This document shows, piece after piece, positions 49,101 to 58,123 of a stretch of DNA of 64,000 nucleotides (the stretch's first letter is position 1; every line of letters starts with the position of its first letter). Location: contig OY781043.1 in NCBI GenBank assembly GCA_963676165.1, forward strand, positions 2,914,001 through 2,978,000. The letters are read 5' to 3'. The notes beneath the pieces are model-generated. The model was not told the origin of the DNA. It did no database searches and worked only from the letters and a program-made list of their open reading frames with translations. Origin of the DNA: JAQIBY01 sp963676165. Lineage in GTDB: Bacteria > Bacteroidota > Bacteroidia > Bacteroidales > ML635J-15. The position numbers and the translations under genes are program-made.

Positions 49101-52100
49101 AATCTGTATTGCTAGAGATGTTACCGAAGAATATACATCAGAGCTAGAGCTTAAGAAGGCAATGCAGTTCAATCAACTACTCATTGATACATCACCAATT
49201 GGTATCGTTGTATTTAAACCAAACGGAGAATGTATTCTTGTCAATGACTCTGCAATTGACATTGTTGGCGCTAACAGCCAGAATGACCTACTAAACAGAA
49301 TATTCTTAGGTTCAGAATCATGGAAAATCAATGGCATTGATAAGCTTTTCAAAAAAGCATACATGAGTGACATGCAAGTTCATTCTGCAAAAAAAATAAC
49401 CACTGAATTCAACAAAACGCTTTGGTTAGATTGTATTTTCCAAAAAATTGAATACATGGATGAAGTGCACATCATGATGATTATTGATGACATTTCAGAT
49501 GTTAAATCCCAAGAATTGAGTATCAAAAAAAATCTAGACAGACAACGAACACTATCACAAGTTGCTTTTGAGCTTAGTGAGACAAAAGATTTTGAAGAAA
49601 GTTTGAACAACAGCCTTCGAATTATTGGTAAATTTCTTGGAGTAAGCCGGGTTTATGTTTTTAGAAATTCTCAAAAAAGCACACATTACTCCAATGAATA
49701 TGAATGGTGCAACATCGACATAGAGCCTCAAATCAGTGAATTACAAAATATTCCATTTAACGAGACTCCAGAATTAAAACAAATTTTAGAAGCGAATAAG
49801 CCTCTCTATTGTGATAACATTGAAAATCTGCCTAGCAATATTACGAACATTCTAAAACCACAAGGCATTCGTTCTTTGTTAGTATATCCTATATTTCTGT
49901 TTAATGAATTTGCAGGATTTGTTGGAGTTGATGAAAACAGAACATTTAGAAAATGGTTGGATAACGACTTTGAATTCATGCAAACTATATCACATATCAT
50001 ATCTAGCAGTTACGAACGTAAAATCATCAGTAACAACCTCAGTGAAAGTGAAGAAATGTTTAAAAAGATCACTAGTGGTGCAATGGATGGTATTATTCTA
50101 ATTAACAATAAAGGTCTAGTACAATACTGGAATCCGGCAGCTGAACAAATCTTTGGATATAAGCGCTTTGACATTTTAGACAAAAGCCTTCATGAATTAC
50201 TAGCCGGAGAAGAATCATTGCAACAATATCTGAGCAACAAAACAGAATTTTCAAATACAGGCACAGGAAATGCAATTGGTAAAAACCTTGAGCTTGTTGC
50301 GTTTCACAAAAGAGGACATGCAATTGACATCGAATTATCACTTTCATCGCTTCAAATTAAAGGAGAATGGCATGCTTTAGGTATCGTTCGGGATATTACA
50401 GAAAGAAAAGAAGCTGAAAACCAACTTAAAACACTTTCAAAAGCAGTTGAATTTGCATCAGTTACCATTATTATTACAGCCCCTGATGGGACAATTGAAT
50501 ATGTAAATCAAAAATTTCAGGAAACGACTGGTTACTCTGAAAAAGAAGCTGTTGGTAAAAACCCAAAAATTCTTTCTTCTGGAAAACATTCAAAAGCATT
50601 TTACAAAAACCTTTGGCAAACCATTCAAGCTGGGAAAGAATGGAAAGGAGAGTTTTTTAATCAAAAGAAAAATGGTGAAACCTATTACGAAAGTGCAATG
50701 ATTTCTTCCGTTACAGATGAAAATGGCAATATCCTGCACTACATTGGAATCAAGGAAGATATCACAAAACAAAAGCTCGCACAACGTGAAATTCTTAAAG
50801 CCAAACGAAATGCTGAAATGGCGAACAAAGCAAAGTCTGATTTTCTAGCAAACATGAGTCATGAAATTCGGACCCCAATGAATGCTGTCATCGGATTCTC
50901 TGAGATTTTAGCACAAAAAGTTGAAAATTTAGAGCACAAATCTTATCTGGAGTCAATTCAGGCAAGTAGCAAGACACTTCTAAATCTCATTAACGACATT
51001 CTGGATTTATCAAAAATTGAAGCAGGCAAAATGCAAATCAAACCAGACCCTGTTGAATTAGAAAGCATTATTCAGGATGTTTCCCAAATTTTCTCACTAA
51101 AAATCCAGCAAAAAGAACTGACTCTGGAAATTGATATTGATTCCAATATCCCAGAATTCATTTTTATTGATGAATTGAGATTACGTCAGATATTGCTGAA
51201 CTTAATTGGAAATGCAGTCAAATTTACGGAAGATGGTTTTGTGAAAATTATTGCAGAAAATGAAAAAGTTTACGAAAATGGGGACATTAAACTAAGTCTT
51301 AAAATAGAAGACTCAGGAATAGGTATTGACCCAAATAGTCAAATTGACATTTTTGAAGCCTTCCAGCAACACGAAAACCACAACACAAGAAAATATGGAG
51401 GAACAGGACTAGGGCTTTCAATCACAAAACGTCTTGTGGAAATGCAAGGAGGTAATATCACATTAAAATCAAAATTGGGAGAAGGATCTTCATTCTGCAT
51501 TGTTTTTGATCACCTCAAAATTCCAAAAATCAAAAAAAATCAACAAGAAAAATCAGAAAACAAAAACCTTGAATATACTTTCAATGGAGAAACAATTCTT
51601 GTAGTTGATGATGTTCCAAGCAATCGTTTCTTAATTAAGTCTTTCTTAGCAGAACACAATCTAAATATAATTGAAGCTGAAAATGGTGAAGAAGGGGTTG
51701 AAATGTGTCATGCAAACAAACCTGCAATTGTCTTAATGGATTTACGTATGCCAATAATGAATGGAATTGAAGCCACTAAACAGCTAAAAAGCAATGAAGT
51801 AACAAATCAAATTCCAGTTGTCGCTGTCACTGCATCTTCCATGCACTTTGACCACAATGACATAAAAAATGCCGGCTTTGATGCTTTTCTTGAAAAACCT
51901 GTTTCAAAAGAGGAAATAATAGATAACTTAGTCAGCTTTCTAAAGCCGCAGAAAGTAGCAACTCAGCAAACAACAAAAGCTGAAATAGTTACAGCAAACA
52001 GTTCTTTGGGGGAAATTGACAAACAATTAATTCCAATATTAAACCAGACCCTATGCCCTATCATTAAAAGAATGAAAGATTCTGGCAATATTGATGAAAC

Positions 52101-52260
52101 AATAATTTTGGCAGACAATCTGTTATCTCTAGGAAAAGTACACAAAAACACAGAGCTTATTATGATTGCTGAAAAGCTAAAGATTGCAGGGAAAAGTTTT
52201 GATATTGAGGCGATTCAGGAAATAATTCATAGTTTTGAAAGGATTTGTCAAACAAAATAA
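46156..52260 (+). CDS. Multi-PAS hybrid histidine kinase (2034 residues)
   Basis: A ~130-residue unassigned head is followed by about ten PAS/PAC modules (near 131, 255, 374, 490, 620, 755, 878, 1008, then 1297 and 1424), with a GAF domain between (~1130-1290). Next come HisKA with MSHEIRTPMNAVIGFSEIL (phospho-His 1569), HATPase (NLIGNAVKFTEDG, DSGIGID, GTGLGLSITK), and a receiver whose phospho-Asp is D1862 (LMDLRMPIMNG). The last ~90 residues form a helical domain like a histidine phosphotransfer domain but with no clear phospho-His. No membrane segment, so it is cytoplasmic. PAS/GAF content suggests redox, gas or small-molecule sensing. The next gene starts 10 bases downstream. Confidence 0.93.
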   Translation: MSEDRLTQEIEIIKKRLLHAFLKIRITKSEDIVKVDLLETNAKAQKRLHIRDEKTYDLILGAKEHLSSQYDWYKAFEAVAESKKEFCLEVENTKNNKFFHILIIPTGDACALMTIQDISALKKSKNDLVQTEEIYRSFSDQIPEIICEVDHSGMITFANKAGLEKFGYRLENVEKGLDIKQFFQSKDIPKVIANFRKILRGENVPSNEYTVNSKYGKIHIMLSTSAIIRQNKVIGLRAVMADITKKDELEKVLLANQQNFQNLFDSMQSFVIITDIDGTILHVNKTLNNRLRYSNTEIINQNISIIHPKVEFKHFPKLKTITDKQPVLSTNIPYITKNNEIIHVLTTITAGKWDMQKVFFIVSQDMSDLAESEEKFSRAFHSNPALMAITTTDGYVIDVNKALLDTIGYKKEEIVHKSVVEIDLISSVDILNKIRQEAQRNSSVKNLELEIQTKSGEKLNCLFSADYIKNKQSSFVLVVITDLSKIHQLNQRLDMAMKTARLAWYDFNMETGIVSTGSNKAEMLGYNHNDFQNKHYSVWTKLLHPKDYELTMQNMKDVFAQKTDTFQIDYRIKRDDGTYAWFYDRGVVIEKDNEGKPLKMVGVVIDISDRKKTERKLHQTLKEYQHATDNVSSIIWKTQIDSNKKFTNSFISKVGDKILGLKDDSLDNDFNKFISFIHPDDKGLINNIIENELKSGNKPEFEYRLVKENGEIIWVLTQASIELDEDGKTMIYGVTMDTSQRKKAELKIREQRKFLHKLIDTLPSMVAVKNAKGEYINVNNHYAAFYDLKPEDILGKTDEDFLDEDFAKDLNSNDKPILKGGIPVYYEAIHTIKGEKKYYEVVKVPIKDAVEEYDKLLIVSNDITEQILTKQEIQLKSQQLLLLTENIDIQIWYLQDTETYGIANKAHSDFIGFPKSEIENKSIHELFPKDLAVNYIESNKQCFTSKKTIHFDEWNPRNDGKHRLLRITKTPMLKSNGDVNFVICIARDVTEEYTSELELKKAMQFNQLLIDTSPIGIVVFKPNGECILVNDSAIDIVGANSQNDLLNRIFLGSESWKINGIDKLFKKAYMSDMQVHSAKKITTEFNKTLWLDCIFQKIEYMDEVHIMMIIDDISDVKSQELSIKKNLDRQRTLSQVAFELSETKDFEESLNNSLRIIGKFLGVSRVYVFRNSQKSTHYSNEYEWCNIDIEPQISELQNIPFNETPELKQILEANKPLYCDNIENLPSNITNILKPQGIRSLLVYPIFLFNEFAGFVGVDENRTFRKWLDNDFEFMQTISHIISSSYERKIISNNLSESEEMFKKITSGAMDGIILINNKGLVQYWNPAAEQIFGYKRFDILDKSLHELLAGEESLQQYLSNKTEFSNTGTGNAIGKNLELVAFHKRGHAIDIELSLSSLQIKGEWHALGIVRDITERKEAENQLKTLSKAVEFASVTIIITAPDGTIEYVNQKFQETTGYSEKEAVGKNPKILSSGKHSKAFYKNLWQTIQAGKEWKGEFFNQKKNGETYYESAMISSVTDENGNILHYIGIKEDITKQKLAQREILKAKRNAEMANKAKSDFLANMSHEIRTPMNAVIGFSEILAQKVENLEHKSYLESIQASSKTLLNLINDILDLSKIEAGKMQIKPDPVELESIIQDVSQIFSLKIQQKELTLEIDIDSNIPEFIFIDELRLRQILLNLIGNAVKFTEDGFVKIIAENEKVYENGDIKLSLKIEDSGIGIDPNSQIDIFEAFQQHENHNTRKYGGTGLGLSITKRLVEMQGGNITLKSKLGEGSSFCIVFDHLKIPKIKKNQQEKSENKNLEYTFNGETILVVDDVPSNRFLIKSFLAEHNLNIIEAENGEEGVEMCHANKPAIVLMDLRMPIMNGIEATKQLKSNEVTNQIPVVAVTASSMHFDHNDIKNAGFDAFLEKPVSKEEIIDNLVSFLKPQKVATQQTTKAEIVTANSSLGEIDKQLIPILNQTLCPIIKRMKDSGNIDETIILADNLLSLGKVHKNTELIMIAEKLKIAGKSFDIEAIQEIIHSFERICQTK

Positions 52261-52270
52261 CAAATTAAGA

Positions 52271-53377
52271 ATGGACAACAAAGAAATGCACATATTAATC
52301 GTAGATGATCTTCCAAAGAACATTCAAGTAGTTGCGAATACGCTTCAACCTGGAGGATATAAAATAAGTTTTGCTCAATCTGGTGAAAAGGCCATTGATT
52401 TATGTTACAAGAACGACTATGACTTAGTTCTACTTGACATTATGATGCCCGGGATGGATGGAATTGAAGTTTGTCGAAAAATAAAATCAGACCCTAAGTT
52501 TAATGACCTTGCCATCATTTTCCTCACCGCAAAAAATGACATAGAAAGTATAACGGAAGCTTTTGAAGCAGGAGGTGTTGATTATGTATCAAAACCCTTT
52601 AAAGGAGCAGAACTACTGGCGAGGGTCAGAACACATTTAACCATAAAAAAACAGAAAGAAAGTTTGAAAGAACTGAATGCGACAAAAGACAAGTTCTTTT
52701 CCATAATTGCTCACGATTTAAGAAGTCCATTTACTGGACTTTTAGGATTCTCAGAATTGCTCATTGAAGAAAGTGAAAGCTCTAATCCTGAAGACCTTAA
52801 GCCGTATTACAAATTACTCCACCAATCTGCACAACAAGGCTTTGACCTTCTAACAAACTTATTGGAATGGAGTCGTACACAAAGTGGCAGCATACAATTC
52901 AAGCCTCAAAAATTCCTCGTTGCTGATGCTATTGATGAAAGTCTTCTACTTTTAGACAATAACCTAAAAAAGAAAAAGATAAACATCATTAAAAAGCATG
53001 AAGAAGGTATTGAGATTTATGCTGATCTCAACATGCTTAAAACCATCTTAAGAAATCTAGTTTCCAATGCAATTAAGTTTACAAAAGAAGGTGGGGCCAT
53101 CACAATTCAAGTCATCAAAGAAACTGACAAATTTTTATTTTCAATTGAAGACACCGGTGTAGGAATGAGTGAGAAAACTAAAAACAAACTTTTCCGTATT
53201 GATGAAAACCTTAGCCGTAAAGGGACAAACAATGAAAGCGGGACGGGCCTGGGATTAATTATTTGCAAAGAATTTGTTCAACGACACGATGGTGAAATTT
53301 GGGTTGAAAGCGAAATCGACAAAGGAAGTCAATTCTATTTTACAGTTCCGATAAATGCAATTAAGCAAGTTCAATAG
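52271..53377 (+). CDS. Receiver-histidine kinase fusion
   Basis: 368 residues from the ATG at 52271, just 10 bases after the hybrid kinase stop; an upstream TTG would overlap that gene and is not used. Receiver domain 1-125 with phospho-Asp 56 (VLLDIMMPGMDG) and the K in YVSKPFKGAE; short coiled linker; HisKA with FSIIAHDLRSPFTGLLGFSE (His 148); HATPase with LVSNAIKFTKEGG, DTGVGM and GTGLGLIICKEF. No DNA-binding or enzymatic output domain. It can accept phosphate from the upstream hybrid kinase and alter its own kinase activity, so it is probably the third stage of a relay. Confidence 0.92.
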   Translation: MDNKEMHILIVDDLPKNIQVVANTLQPGGYKISFAQSGEKAIDLCYKNDYDLVLLDIMMPGMDGIEVCRKIKSDPKFNDLAIIFLTAKNDIESITEAFEAGGVDYVSKPFKGAELLARVRTHLTIKKQKESLKELNATKDKFFSIIAHDLRSPFTGLLGFSELLIEESESSNPEDLKPYYKLLHQSAQQGFDLLTNLLEWSRTQSGSIQFKPQKFLVADAIDESLLLLDNNLKKKKINIIKKHEEGIEIYADLNMLKTILRNLVSNAIKFTKEGGAITIQVIKETDKFLFSIEDTGVGMSEKTKNKLFRIDENLSRKGTNNESGTGLGLIICKEFVQRHDGEIWVESEIDKGSQFYFTVPINAIKQVQ

Positions 53378-53656
53378 AGGCTGAAACTTTTCAAATAAAC
53401 AGCACCAACACCCTACAACCCTCTTATAGCAACACAATAACGGTTAACAACCGCTTTAACCCCATTATTACTGGGTTTCAGAAACCCAACACCCCATAAG
53501 CCTGTAATAGCAAGGCAGTAACCGTTAATTCCAAACACAAATACAATTAATGCAACTCAAATTCCCCATTCCCTTTTTATGAAAACGAATTGCAATGAAT
53601 TGATTTTTACTTATTTCAACAGCTGTTGAAATTTTTGAATAAGAATTTTACGGATA
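53378..53656. other. Intergenic stretch with a diverged direct repeat and hairpins
   Basis: No gene. CAACACCC...TATAGCAA...GGTTAA occurs near 53406-53447 and in diverged form near 53488-53533. Between them is the perfect hairpin TGGGTTT-CAG-AAACCCA (53472-53488), which might act as a weak terminator. Confidence 0.4.
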
Positions 53657-53688
53657 TTGCTATCTCTCCCTGAATTATTTTATCTTTG
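53657..53688 (+). promoter_or_regulatory. Promoter of purL
   Basis: TTG (53657-53659), a 21-base spacer, then TATCTTTG (53681-53688), a perfect Bacteroidota -7 element. Transcription would begin around 53694, which makes 53714 a better start than the ATG at 53696. Confidence 0.65.
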
Positions 53689-53713
53689 TTTTGCAATGCA
53701 AAACAAAGAAATC

Positions 53714-55942
53714 ATGAAATATCCCGAAGTCAACATTAAGACAGCCAAAGATTTAGGCATCAACAAAGAGGAATTTGATCTCATACAAAAATACATGGGA
53801 CGCATGCCAAATTTCACTGAGCTCAGCATTTATTCTGTTATGTGGTCAGAACATGCCAGTTACAAGAACTCCATCAAATGGTTAAAAACATTGCCTCGTG
53901 ATGGTGGTGTTTTGCTTACTGGTGCAGGTGAAGAAAATGCAGGACTCGTTGACATAGGCAACAATTTAGCTTGTGCTTTTAAAATAGAATCACACAACCA
54001 CCCTTGTGCTGTAGAACCTTATCAAGGAGCGGCAACAGGTGTAGGTGGAATTAACCGTGACATCTTTACCATGGGTGCTCGTCCCATTGCACAATTAAAC
54101 TCATTGAGATTTGGAGCAATTGACAGAGATCACACAAAATGGATTGCCAAAGGTGTTGTCAAAGGCATAGGAAATTATGGAAATTCATTTGGAGTACCTG
54201 TACTTGGAGGCGAAGTCTTTTTTGATGAATCATACAATACCAACCCATTAGTTAACGCCATGTCAGTAGGAATTATGGAAAAAGGCAAAATGGTTTCAGC
54301 CATTGCTAAAGGTGCTGGTAATCCTGTTTACATCGTTGGCTCAGCAACAGGAAAAGATGGAATTCATGGTGCAACTTTTGCATCTGCAGACATCACTGAA
54401 GATTCTGCTGATGATATTCCTAGCATCCAAGTTGGAGACCCATTCCAAGAAAAATTGCTATTGGAAGCAACACTTGAACTCATTGAAACAGGCGTTGTCG
54501 TAGGGATGCAAGACATGGGAGCTGCAGGAATCATCTGCTCAACAAGTGAAATGTCAGAAAAAGGAGAATCAGGTATGCGCATTGATCTTGACAAAGTTCC
54601 TTTGAGACAAAAAAATATGGAAGCTTGGGAAATTCTGCTTTCAGAATCTCAAGAACGCATGCTTGTTGTCGTTGAAAAAGGAAAAGAAGCTGAAGCAGAA
54701 AAAGTCTTTGACAAATGGGATATTCATTGCGTACAAATTGGTGAAGTTATTGATGAAGACAAACTTTACTTCCATTACAAAGGAGAAGAAGTTGCACAAG
54801 TTCCTGCTTCAACATTGGTACTTGGTGGCGGCGCTCCAGTGTATGAAAGAGAATATAAAGAACCTGCATATTACGCAGAAAGTAAGAAATTCAATATTGA
54901 TGATGTGCCACAACCAGAAAACCTCAAAGAAGTTGCTGATTTTCTGATTACACATCCTAACCTAGCATCAAAAAACTGGGTAACAGAGCAATATGACACC
55001 ATGGTTCGCACAAATAACATGACAACCAACATGGCTGCGGATGCAGGACTTGTAAACATTAAAAATACAAACACTGCACTTGCACTCACTGTTGATTGTA
55101 ACAGTCGTTATGTTAAAGCAGATCCCAAAATTGGAACTATGATTGCAGTCACCGAAGCAGCAAGAAATGTTGCTTGTACGGGGGCAAAACCATTAGCAAT
55201 CACTAACTGCCTTAACTTTGGAAGTCCTTATAACCCTGAAGCATTTTGGCAATTTGTTGGAGCAATTGAAGGTATGGGCGAAGCATGTCGTAAATTTGAC
55301 ACACCTGTTACTGGTGGAAATGTAAGTTTCTACAATCAAACCACCATCAATGGTAAAACTGAACCTGTCTTCCCTACTCCAACAATTGGAATGTTGGGTC
55401 TCTTGGAAGACAAATCAACAAGAACAAGTTTGTCATTTAAAAAGAAAGGCGATGTCATTATTCTTTTAGGACGCTCGAAAAACGACATCAATAGCTCAGA
55501 GTATCTTTACAGTTATCACAAAATAAAGAACACTCCTCCGCCATTCTTTGATATGGATTTTGAATTAAATTTGAACAAAATGTTACAAATTCTTGCCAAA
55601 CAAAAACTGGTAGAGTCTATGCATGATGTTTCCGATGGTGGTATATACATGAATTTACTTGAATCATGCCTTGAAAACGATTTAGGCTTTGACATTACGA
55701 CAGATGCTGAAGTTCGTGAAGATGCTTTCTTATTCGGAGAAGCTCAAGGTCGTGTTGTTGTTTCCATTGACATGGATGTAGAACAAGAATTTATCGATCT
55801 TATGCTTGATCATAATTTCCCATTCTCAGTTTTGGGACATGTTACAAAAGGAGAATTGCGTATTGATGATATTTCTTACGGATTTGTTCGTGATGCAAAA
55901 GAGAAATTCATGAATGCACTTAGAAATAAAATGGAAGCCTAA
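53714..55942 (+). CDS. purL: Phosphoribosylformylglycinamidine synthase, PurL subunit
   Basis: 742 residues from the ATG at 53714, matching the ~740-residue small PurL type and its start MKYPEVNIKTAKDLG; the in-frame ATG at 53696 falls on the predicted transcription start. Motifs: YSVMWSEHASYKNS, ESHNHPCAVEPYQGAATGVGG, RPIAQLNSLRFG, MQDMGAAGIICSTSEM and HDVSDGGI. It uses ATP and glutamine-derived ammonia to make formylglycinamidine ribotide in purine synthesis, with separate PurQ and PurS not seen here. menG starts 2 bases after its stop. Confidence 0.97.
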   Translation: MKYPEVNIKTAKDLGINKEEFDLIQKYMGRMPNFTELSIYSVMWSEHASYKNSIKWLKTLPRDGGVLLTGAGEENAGLVDIGNNLACAFKIESHNHPCAVEPYQGAATGVGGINRDIFTMGARPIAQLNSLRFGAIDRDHTKWIAKGVVKGIGNYGNSFGVPVLGGEVFFDESYNTNPLVNAMSVGIMEKGKMVSAIAKGAGNPVYIVGSATGKDGIHGATFASADITEDSADDIPSIQVGDPFQEKLLLEATLELIETGVVVGMQDMGAAGIICSTSEMSEKGESGMRIDLDKVPLRQKNMEAWEILLSESQERMLVVVEKGKEAEAEKVFDKWDIHCVQIGEVIDEDKLYFHYKGEEVAQVPASTLVLGGGAPVYEREYKEPAYYAESKKFNIDDVPQPENLKEVADFLITHPNLASKNWVTEQYDTMVRTNNMTTNMAADAGLVNIKNTNTALALTVDCNSRYVKADPKIGTMIAVTEAARNVACTGAKPLAITNCLNFGSPYNPEAFWQFVGAIEGMGEACRKFDTPVTGGNVSFYNQTTINGKTEPVFPTPTIGMLGLLEDKSTRTSLSFKKKGDVIILLGRSKNDINSSEYLYSYHKIKNTPPPFFDMDFELNLNKMLQILAKQKLVESMHDVSDGGIYMNLLESCLENDLGFDITTDAEVREDAFLFGEAQGRVVVSIDMDVEQEFIDLMLDHNFPFSVLGHVTKGELRIDDISYGFVRDAKEKFMNALRNKMEA

Positions 55943-55944
55943 TT

Positions 55945-56655
55945 ATGGGCAAACGTTTATCAAAACATTCTAATGATACGGTTGAGCAAATGTTCAACCG
56001 TATTGCTTTACGCTATGATTTTCTTAACCATTTCCTCTCATTTGGCATAGACAAAGGCTGGAGAAAAAAACTCATTCGCATTGCAAAAAAAGACGAGCCA
56101 AAAACTGTCCTTGACATTGCCACTGGGACTGGAGATATGCTCATTGCATTCCACAAAGCAGGGATTCAATCTTTAGCAGGACTTGATCCCTCATCTGGCA
56201 TGTTAGAACAAGCCAAAATCAAACTAGACAAAGCAAACATGTCAGCAGAACTCAAGGAAGGATTCAGTGAAAACCTTCCCTTTGAAGACAATCAATTTGA
56301 TCTTGTTACAGTTGTTTTTGGGATTCGAAATTTTGAAAATTTAAATCAAGGATTTACCGAAATTTTCAGAGTTCTCAAACCAGGAGGGAAAGCAAGACTT
56401 TTAGAATTCTCTATGCCAAAGAATGCGATTGTAAGATTATTTTACAAGCTATACCTAAAACTTTTCATTCCACTATGGGGACGAATCATTTCAGGAGACA
56501 AGGCTGCATATCAATACCTTTCAGCATCGATCAAAGATTTTTCGAAAACCATCGAAGTAGAAAAACAGCTTAAAGCATGTGGATTTAATGCGGAAAAAAC
56601 CTATGCACTTAGTTTAGGAATTGCCAGTATTTACACAGGTCAAAAAGCATTATAA
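55945..56655 (+). CDS. menG: Demethylmenaquinone methyltransferase
   Basis: 236 residues, standard UbiE/MenG size. VEQMFNRIALRYDFLNHFLSFG, the SAM-binding VLDIATGTGDM, GLDPSSGML and GIRNFENLNQGFTEIFRVLKPGG are the family signature. It methylates demethylmenaquinone to menaquinone, the usual quinone of this phylum, so menG (ubiE) is the better name. It starts 2 bases after purL. A truncated mqnD of the futalosine menaquinone route lies 1.5 kb downstream. Confidence 0.95.
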   Translation: MGKRLSKHSNDTVEQMFNRIALRYDFLNHFLSFGIDKGWRKKLIRIAKKDEPKTVLDIATGTGDMLIAFHKAGIQSLAGLDPSSGMLEQAKIKLDKANMSAELKEGFSENLPFEDNQFDLVTVVFGIRNFENLNQGFTEIFRVLKPGGKARLLEFSMPKNAIVRLFYKLYLKLFIPLWGRIISGDKAAYQYLSASIKDFSKTIEVEKQLKACGFNAEKTYALSLGIASIYTGQKAL

Positions 56656-56656
56656 T

Positions 56657-56797
56657 GTGAACAAAATAAAGATCAAAAAGCACGGAAGAAAAGCCGTGAG
56701 TTTGTTTAAGCATGGCTTGAAATACATCGCATCGATTCTATTAAACCCTTTGAGTCAAGACGATATTAAATTTGAATGTTTTTTGTCATGTACTTAG
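56657..56797 (+). pseudogene. C-terminal remnant of an IS4-like transposase
   Basis: A 46-codon open stretch after menG reads NKIKIKKHGRK, SLFKHGLKYIASILL and ends FECFLSCT. A charged tail with an F-x-x-G-L-x-x-I block and a terminal LSCT is what I recall for IS4-family transposases. No start-side homology, no catalytic domain and no inverted repeats were found, so this would be a relic cut on its left by the menG end. Identification rests on a short match. Confidence 0.5.
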
Positions 56798-56804
56798 GAA
56801 GAAC

Positions 56805-57986
56805 TTAATTATTTCTTGATATTCTAAGCTTTTCTTTCCTGTCAGACAATGCCTTAAACAGAAAGATCAAAGCCCCAACAAAGCTTAATGCAGCAGCAAT
56901 ACTGTTTGCATAAAGGAAGGTTCCAAAGGTGTCAAAAAGCAAACCTCCTGTCATAGGACCAGCAATCCCGGCAATGGCATATCCAATGAAGACATAGGGA
57001 TATATGAGACCTAACTTTTCTACGCCAAAATGCTGGGACGTTTCTTTCGCAAACAGAACAAAATTTCCTCCAAAACCAAAACCAGCAAAAACCGCCAAAC
57101 TAAGATACATGCCAGTGTGTAAATCTAGTATTCCGAGCAAAAAAATTGCAACAGCTTGCAAACTCAAACTCATAAAAATACAAAGCGAAGCATTGATTAA
57201 GTCAGAAACATAGCCCCAAACTAAGCGTCCGACAAAATTGGCAAGCGAAAACAAGGAAACTCCAAGCACAAAAACATGAGCAGGCAAATTGTGTTGAATC
57301 CCAATCAATTTCAAACTACCAATCACCATCAGACCAGCAAAAGTCCCGAGAAATATACCGATAAACAATCGTCGAAAAAACGAACTTTTCACCAAATTCA
57401 ATTGCTTCTTCTCATTACCATCGGACTGGCGTTTGGGGGATTTTACAAAATTGGCAAAGATCAAAATCAGAACACCATAAACCGCACCTATAAACACAAA
57501 AAGTTCTAAAATATCTTTTCCTGCCTGGAACAATCCATCTGCAAGACTGGACATCAGTATTGCCCCTAAACCAAATCCTGCAGAAGCGATTCCTGTAATT
57601 AGCCCTTTCCGCTCAGGAAACCAGCGCACAGGAATTGTAAGCGACACCAAATAACCCAAACCAGTACCTATGCCTCCGAGCACACCAATCCCAACAAGAA
57701 TAAGTGCAAAATGCCCCCCTGAAAAGCCTGCTAGCAAATAACCAGAAGCAAAAAACAGAGCAGAAAATATTGCAAGAATCTTGGCATTTATTCGCTTTTC
57801 TAAGCGTCCTGCAAATATCATGGTTACAGGGTAAACAGCGATAAGCATTCCAAAGATAAGCTGCGTTTGCGATGAGGAAAAATCAAAACTCTCGATGAGT
57901 TCTGTTGCAATCAAACTCCATGCATAAACTCCACCAAGGGCTGACATAATAATAAATGCGGCAATTACTGTTAAATACTTTTTCAT
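56805..57986 (-). CDS. OFA-family MFS transporter
   Basis: 393 residues from the ATG at 57986; a TTG four codons upstream (57998) is unlikely. Twelve membrane helices. GGVYAWSLIATELIESF, GIGTGLGYLVSLTIPVRWFPERKGLITGIASAGFG and a C-terminal half with FGFGGNFVLFAKE place it in the oxalate/formate antiporter (OFA) family of the major facilitator superfamily. Members move small mono- or dicarboxylates; the substrate here is not known. It faces the IS4 remnant at its 3' end and has no operon partner. Confidence 0.9.
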   Translation of the reverse strand: MKKYLTVIAAFIIMSALGGVYAWSLIATELIESFDFSSSQTQLIFGMLIAVYPVTMIFAGRLEKRINAKILAIFSALFFASGYLLAGFSGGHFALILVGIGVLGGIGTGLGYLVSLTIPVRWFPERKGLITGIASAGFGLGAILMSSLADGLFQAGKDILELFVFIGAVYGVLILIFANFVKSPKRQSDGNEKKQLNLVKSSFFRRLFIGIFLGTFAGLMVIGSLKLIGIQHNLPAHVFVLGVSLFSLANFVGRLVWGYVSDLINASLCIFMSLSLQAVAIFLLGILDLHTGMYLSLAVFAGFGFGGNFVLFAKETSQHFGVEKLGLIYPYVFIGYAIAGIAGPMTGGLLFDTFGTFLYANSIAAALSFVGALIFLFKALSDRKEKLRISRNN

Positions 57987-58123
57987 AATCAAGGTCAATC
58001 AATCACAAAGAGGTAACAGTTTTTTGCAGAAATGGTTGAGTATAACTTATCTGAATCAATAAAACAGCAACTAACAGCAATTCCCATTGCAATCTTCGCA
58101 ATCGCAATCAGACACATGATAAA

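Noticed and set aside
46156..52260. A functional HPt domain at the C-terminus of the hybrid kinase
   Set aside because: The helical tail resembles HPt, but I see no His in the expected helix context, so I describe it as HPt-like only.
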